8,810 nucleotides of DNA from the NCBI GenBank assembly GCA_043819385.1, contig JBDREW010000039.1:1-8810 (forward strand). Direction: 5' to 3'. Of the stretch, positions 5,737 through 8,810 are shown one piece after another (positions within the stretch are counted from its first letter, which is position 1; the number at the start of each line of letters is the position of its first letter). The notes beneath the pieces are model-generated. The model was not told where the DNA came from and did no database searches. It saw only the letters and a program-made list of their open reading frames with translations. This DNA is from JBDREW01 sp043819385 (GTDB lineage: Bacteria > Patescibacteriota > Minisyncoccia > Minisyncoccales > GWA2-38-27). Position numbers and translations under genes: made by a program.

Positions 5737-6618
5737 ATGAAAGTAGAAAAACTTGATGATAAAAATTTTGAACACCACAATTTATTAGTAAAATTTATTC
5801 GAATTTTTAGTGTTCCGTTGTTAAATTATTTACCTTCCTTTTTTATCAAAAAAATAATGGTAGTATCTAGTCGAGATAGTAGAATTGCGGTTAAATATGG
5901 TGGTTCTACACATGCTTTAGAGGGGATGTATGGAAGATATGAAAGAAAATTATTTTCTAGAGGATTTTTTCAAGGAATAGCTGATTTATTTTGGCATCAT
6001 TGTCTTTCACAGCCAAAAGCAGTAAGAAATAGATTAAAAATAGTTGGGATGAGTTTGATGGAAGAAATAGTTAATACAGATATACAAGATAAAGAAAAAA
6101 ATATTACAATATTAACTATCGCTGGAGGTTCGACTAGGGCTATAATCCAATCTTTTTATAATCTTAAAAAAAGAATAAATTGTAAAATAAAAATAATAAA
6201 TATAGATAAAAGTGAAAAGGCATTAAATTTAAGTAAAGAAATTGCTAGAAAATTTAATTTATATGAAAACTTTGAATGGATAAATGAAGATGCAAGAAAT
6301 ATAAAATCTTTAATACCAAAAAATTCAATTGATGTTGTAGAGATGGTGGGACTTTTAGATTATTTTTCAGAAGAAAAAAGTATAAATGTGATAAGTCAAA
6401 TATACGATTCTTTAAAAGTTGGAGGTTTATTTATAGTAGGTAATATTTGTCCGAATAAAGAAGAATTATTTATTCATAAAATAGGATGGCCTCAAATGTA
6501 TTATAGAAATCCTGCAGATTTATCTAAAATTTTAGAATTATCTGGTTTTGATATTAAAAAAGGAAAAATTATTTTTGAACCATTAAAATGTCATATTATA
6601 GCAGTAATTAAAAAATAA
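5737..6618 (+). CDS. SAM-dependent methyltransferase resembling the PhcB/3-hydroxy fatty-acid methyl ester family
   Basis: A 293-residue protein with a helical N-terminal region (about 1-115) and a class I methyltransferase fold (about 120-293). The SAM-binding segment is ILTIAGGSTRAI (125-136), the acidic ribose ligand is D157 in INIDKSE, and D185 follows strand 3. GLLDYF (205-210), LKVGGLFIVGN (226-236) and the late GWPQMYYR (250-257) recall the GLxDY...PGGxLxxGN...WxxIYR pattern. I associate that pattern with proteins annotated as extracellular factor 3-hydroxypalmitic acid methyl ester biosynthesis (PhcB-like). The AVRNRL helix (95-100) before the SAM domain also fits. This match is from memory and is not certain; a generic methyltransferase is the fallback. 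The ATG at 5737 lacks a Shine-Dalgarno sequence. The histidine kinase gene starts 2 bases after the stop, so the two form one transcription unit. Confidence 0.75.
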   Translation: MKVEKLDDKNFEHHNLLVKFIRIFSVPLLNYLPSFFIKKIMVVSSRDSRIAVKYGGSTHALEGMYGRYERKLFSRGFFQGIADLFWHHCLSQPKAVRNRLKIVGMSLMEEIVNTDIQDKEKNITILTIAGGSTRAIIQSFYNLKKRINCKIKIINIDKSEKALNLSKEIARKFNLYENFEWINEDARNIKSLIPKNSIDVVEMVGLLDYFSEEKSINVISQIYDSLKVGGLFIVGNICPNKEELFIHKIGWPQMYYRNPADLSKILELSGFDIKKGKIIFEPLKCHIIAVIKK

Positions 6619-6620
6619 TT

Positions 6621-8234
6621 ATGCAATTTTTTGCAATTTCAGGATTAATTAATGGATTGGTTGTCCTCGGAGTAGGTATTTTTGTTATTACACATAATTG
6701 GCGTAACAGGATTAATCAATTATATTTTTTACTTGTAGTTGCAATAACTACCTGGTCGTTAGGTTATTGGCAATGGTTATCTGCTGAGGATAGTACGTCT
6801 GCTTTATTTTGGATTAGAATATTTTCTATTGGGTCTACTTTAATTCCAGTATTTTATTTTCATTGGGTAGTATCTTTATTGGGGTTAAATAGTCGTGAAA
6901 AAAACGCAATTAGATTGGTGTATTTTGCGACTTCTTTATTTCTACTTTTTAGTTTTTCAGATTTATTTGTTAAAGGAGTAAGTCAAAAATCATATTTTTC
7001 TTTTTGGCCAGAGCCAGGAATACTTTATCATTTTTATATTTTTTTTACTTATGTTTTAATAGTGGGTTATTCTTTTGTTCTTTTATTAAAGAGTTACAAA
7101 GAAGCTTTAAAAGAAAAAAAAGTTCAAATAATTTATATTTTTGTGGGATCTGCTATTGCTTTTAGCGGTGGATTAACTAATTTTCTTTTATGGTACAATA
7201 TACCAGTTCCACCTTATGGAAATTTTTTAGTTGCTGTATATCCTTTTCTTTTTGCCTATGCGATTTTGAAACATCACTTATTCAATGTGAGGGTTATTGC
7301 GACGGAATTGCTTGTATTTTTAATTTGGATTTTCTTGTTGATTAGAACAGTGCTGTCAGAAACATATCAAGACCTTCTTATTAATGGAGGATTATTATTA
7401 GCAGTAATCATTGTTGGGATATTACTTATTCGAAGTGTTTTAAAACAAGTTAGATTAAGAGAGAAATTAGAGATTTTAACAAAAAAAGTTGAAAGAGCAT
7501 ATCAAATTGAAAAAAAAGCACGCAAAGCTTTGCAAAGATTAGATGAATCAAAAAGTCAATTTATTATGGCTACTCAACATCATTTAAGAACTCCGTTAAC
7601 TTCAATGATAGGATATGTTGATTTAATTTTAACAGGGGTTTATGGAAAAGTTCCTGAAAAACTTAAACAGCCAATTTTAAAATTTAATATTTCAACAAAA
7701 AGATTAGTTAGGATTGTTAATGAATTGTTAGATATTTCTCAATTTGAAATGGGAAAGAAAGTAGTTTTGTTAGAACCCAATATTGATGTCGGTCTTATTT
7801 TAGATGAAGCATTTCAAGAATTAAAATTCACAGCAAAAAATAAAAGTGTTAATTTAAAATTAGAAAAACCAAAAAATTTAGTTAAGATTAAAATTGATGT
7901 AGAAAAGTTTAAAGTTGCTTTATTTAATTTAATTGATAATGCTATAAAATATACTGATAAAGGGGGAGAGGTGTCTATACGAGCTGAAGTTAATTCTAAA
8001 CTTAGAATAATAATTAAAGATACAGGGATGGGAATGGATGGAGAACAAATTAAAAATCTTTTTAAGCGGGCATTTGAAAGAGGGAAAGAAGCTAAAAAAG
8101 TTTTTGCTACTGGTAGAGGGATTGGTTTGTTTATAAGTTTTAAGATTATTGAAGCTCATGATGGAAGGGTTTGGGCGGAATCAGAAGGTAAAGGAAAAGG
8201 AAGTTCTTTCTTTATTGAATTACCAATTAAGTGA
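6621..8234 (+). CDS. Sensor histidine kinase with N-terminal 7TM domain
   Basis: A 537-residue membrane kinase. Hydrophobic segments near 5-25, 33-53, 65-85, 95-113, 134-156, 168-190 and 200-218 form the HisKA_7TM-type sensor, ending in the typical AYAILKHHLFNVRVI (212-226). Two more membrane segments follow (about 229-241 and 253-271), then a coiled coil (about 275-310). The DHp helix carries ATQHHLRTPL with phosphoacceptor H320; the next residue, normally Glu or Asp, is His. The ATPase domain has the N box NLIDNAIKYT (436-445), G1 DTGMGMD (467-473) and G2 GRGIGLF (498-504), so it looks active. No response regulator is encoded in the window. It starts 2 bases after the methyltransferase stop without a Shine-Dalgarno sequence, implying coupled translation. 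Its ligand may be the methyltransferase product (inference). Confidence 0.9.
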   Translation: MQFFAISGLINGLVVLGVGIFVITHNWRNRINQLYFLLVVAITTWSLGYWQWLSAEDSTSALFWIRIFSIGSTLIPVFYFHWVVSLLGLNSREKNAIRLVYFATSLFLLFSFSDLFVKGVSQKSYFSFWPEPGILYHFYIFFTYVLIVGYSFVLLLKSYKEALKEKKVQIIYIFVGSAIAFSGGLTNFLLWYNIPVPPYGNFLVAVYPFLFAYAILKHHLFNVRVIATELLVFLIWIFLLIRTVLSETYQDLLINGGLLLAVIIVGILLIRSVLKQVRLREKLEILTKKVERAYQIEKKARKALQRLDESKSQFIMATQHHLRTPLTSMIGYVDLILTGVYGKVPEKLKQPILKFNISTKRLVRIVNELLDISQFEMGKKVVLLEPNIDVGLILDEAFQELKFTAKNKSVNLKLEKPKNLVKIKIDVEKFKVALFNLIDNAIKYTDKGGEVSIRAEVNSKLRIIIKDTGMGMDGEQIKNLFKRAFERGKEAKKVFATGRGIGLFISFKIIEAHDGRVWAESEGKGKGSSFFIELPIK

Positions 8235-8239
8235 AAAGT

Positions 8240-8270
8240 TTGACATATCGCTATATCTTGCTACTATAAA
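8240..8270 (+). promoter_or_regulatory. Promoter of the T-box transcript
   Basis: A perfect TTGACA (8240-8245) begins 5 bases after the kinase stop. It is followed either by the extended -10 TGCTACTAT (8259-8267; 16-base spacer to TACTAT) or by TATAAA (8265-8270; 19-base spacer). Transcription would start at about 8274-8277, just upstream of the T-box leader, so the leader need not depend on read-through from the kinase gene. Confidence 0.65.
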
Positions 8271-8431
8271 TACATCTTTAACAATTATAAAACCTATGAA
8301 TCAAGTCCCTGTTTATCAGGGGTTGGGCTTGAGGAGGTGATTTCTGCATTAGTGGAAATCCGGCTTCTTCCGTAATCAAAAGATAGTCAATGAAATTTTA
8401 TTTTATATAAATAGATAGAGTTGGCGAAGTG

Positions 8432-8452
8432 CCTTAAATATTTAATTTAAGG
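8432..8452 (+). other. T-box stem III hairpin
   Basis: CCTTAAAT (8432-8439) and ATTTAAGG (8445-8452) form a perfect 8-bp stem with a 5-base loop, four bases before the T-box sequence. This is the usual place and form of stem III. Confidence 0.75.
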
Positions 8453-8475
8453 AATCAGGGTGGTATCGCGGGAAA

Positions 8476-8534
8476 CTTCTCGTCCCTATCGCGTAGTTTT
8501 ATTACTAGGCCATAGAGATGAGGAGTTTTTTTTT
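8476..8534 (+). terminator. T-box regulatory terminator
   Basis: Bases 8476-8487 (ending CGTCCCT) pair with 8514-8525 (AGAGATGAGGAG). The stem has 12 positions with one C-A mismatch and two G-U pairs, and is followed by nine T residues (8526-8534). Its 5' arm contains the CCCT and CTCGT needed by the antiterminator, so the two structures are mutually exclusive, as in classical T-box attenuation. Confidence 0.88.
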
Positions 8535-8550
8535 GTTCTTTAAAAATATA

Positions 8551-8558
8551 AAAAGGAG
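8551..8558 (+). promoter_or_regulatory. Strong Shine-Dalgarno sequence setting the start at 8566
   Basis: AAAAGGAG ends 7 bases before the ATG at 8566. It decides the start over the upstream in-frame ATG at 8518, which lies inside the terminator arm. It is the only strong Shine-Dalgarno sequence in front of a gene in this window. Confidence 0.85.
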
Positions 8559-8565
8559 TTTTGAA

Positions 8566-8760
8566 ATGATAGAAAAAGAAAAATCTGAAGATGAAAAGTT
8601 TAAGCAGATGGTAATTTGTTCAGAATGTGGAAAAAAATTACCGTGTTATAATCAAGAAGGAATGAATAACTTTTGTCCCAAGAGTTTTAATGGGAAAGAA
8701 GTAAAAAATGTTTGTATGGCGTGTAAAATGCAAGAAGTAGTAGTTTGTTGGAGAAAATAA
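8566..8760 (+). CDS. Small Cys-rich zinc-ribbon-like protein under T-box control (64 aa)
   Basis: The protein has an acidic, lysine-rich N-terminus (1-15) followed by seven cysteines at 18, 21, 27, 37, 50, 53 and 61. CSECGKK (18-24) is a typical zinc-knuckle CxxCG, and CMAC (50-53) could be the second knuckle; C27, C37 and C61 are extra possible ligands. There is no signal peptide or membrane segment, so it is probably cytoplasmic. I do not recognise the family. The gene lies 31 bases after the T-box terminator and is followed at once by its own terminator, so it is the only target of the riboswitch. T-boxes usually control synthetases, amino-acid transporters or biosynthesis. A role in translation, amino-acid stress or metal and thiol handling is possible but not shown. 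The start at 8566 rests on the strong Shine-Dalgarno sequence. Confidence 0.85.
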   Translation: MIEKEKSEDEKFKQMVICSECGKKLPCYNQEGMNNFCPKSFNGKEVKNVCMACKMQEVVVCWRK

Positions 8761-8765
8761 AAAAG

Positions 8766-8794
8766 AAAAAGCCTTTTATTATAAAGGCTTTTTT
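8766..8794 (+). terminator. Rho-independent terminator after the Cys-rich gene
   Basis: AAAAAGCCTTT (8766-8776) pairs with AAAGGCTTTTT (8783-8793) around a 6-base loop; the T-run is 8789-8794. It follows the stop by 5 bases and makes the T-box transcript monocistronic. Confidence 0.88.
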
Positions 8795-8810
8795 AAATAT
8801 TATTATATAA

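Larger units (their letters stand above)
8275..8534 (+). promoter_or_regulatory. T-box riboswitch leader (transcription-attenuation type)
   Basis: The T-box sequence AGGGTGGTATCGCG (8457-8470) differs from the consensus AGGGTGGNACCGCG at one fixed position. In the antiterminator AGGG (8457-8460) pairs with CCCT (8484-8487) and GCGGG (8468-8472) with CTCGT (8479-8483), leaving the 7-base bulge TGGTATC. Its TGGT would pair with the NCCA end of an uncharged tRNA with discriminator A. An 8-bp stem III (8432-8439 with 8445-8452) sits just upstream. The competing terminator is listed separately. The 5' part holds two hairpins (8301-8332 and 8333-8371) where stem I is expected, but it does not fold into a canonical stem I by eye. 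ATC codons at 8315-8317 and 8375-8377, each followed by A, are candidate isoleucine specifiers; this is unproven. Confidence 0.9.

Noticed and set aside
7929..8159. Minus-strand open frame opposite the kinase ATPase domain
   Set aside because: The plus strand encodes clear N, G1 and G2 boxes of the kinase here; the antisense product has no recognisable motifs.
8232..8234. TGA stop of the kinase as a possible recoded glycine codon (genetic code 25)
   Set aside because: The protein ends at a normal kinase C-terminus (FFIELPIK). Reading through adds only a few residues before TAA, and no other gene contains an internal TGA.
8149..8340. Plus-strand open frame running from the kinase end into the T-box leader
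   Set aside because: It overlaps the kinase in another frame and crosses the T-box promoter and hairpins, with no ribosome-binding site or recognisable product.
8518..8565. Upstream ATG (8518) that would extend the Cys-rich protein by 16 residues
   Set aside because: It lies in the 3' arm of the T-box terminator and its extension is a poly-Phe stretch encoded by the U-run. The strong Shine-Dalgarno sequence at 8551-8558 points to ATG 8566.
3367..8760. Link between the half-SPASM ORF and the T-box Cys-rich protein as maturase and ribosomally made peptide substrate
   Set aside because: No radical SAM core, leader-peptide binding domain or exporter is present, and the two lie in separate transcription units 5 kb apart.

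Overview
The window is strongly AT-rich and gene-dense. It uses the standard bacterial stop codons: TAA mostly, TAG for the metallopeptidase-like gene and TGA for the histidine kinase. Two features suggest a Patescibacteria/CPR-type bacterium. Nearly every gene lacks a Shine-Dalgarno sequence, and the histidine kinase has the QHHLRTPL-type H-box that I associate with that group. The assignment is inference from style and family recognition, not from a phylogenetic marker.

Layout. Positions 1-140 may hold the 3' tail of an unidentified gene. tyrS (228-1448) has its own promoter and terminator. A second unit (about 1546-3563) carries argS and, overlapping its last 20 bases, a 53-codon ORF whose cysteine spacing matches the C-terminal half of a SPASM domain. 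A RimJ/RimL-type acetyltransferase follows (3595-4125), apparently with an almost leaderless transcript. Two minus-strand genes come next: a putative HEXXH metallopeptidase (4231-4797) and a small class I SAM methyltransferase (4939-5520). Between them lies a strong hairpin whose U-run faces the plus strand, where no gene is present. After an AT-only promoter region with tandem TATA-like repeats, a plus-strand pair follows: a methyltransferase resembling the PhcB/3-hydroxy fatty-acid methyl ester family (5737-6618), then 2 bases later a histidine kinase with an N-terminal 7TM sensor (6621-8234).

The last 570 bases hold a complete T-box riboswitch: promoter, stem III, the T-box sequence AGGGTGGTATCGCG, antiterminator and terminator. 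It controls a monocistronic 64-residue Cys-rich, zinc-ribbon-like protein that ends at its own terminator. This is the only gene here with a strong Shine-Dalgarno sequence, which hints at a transferred cassette.

Three points deserve follow-up. The first is a T-box controlling a tiny Cys-rich protein instead of a synthetase, transporter or biosynthetic gene. The second is a stand-alone half-SPASM ORF coupled to argS. The third is a methyltransferase/7TM-kinase pair that resembles the signal-synthase/sensor arrangement of phcB-phcS quorum sensing.
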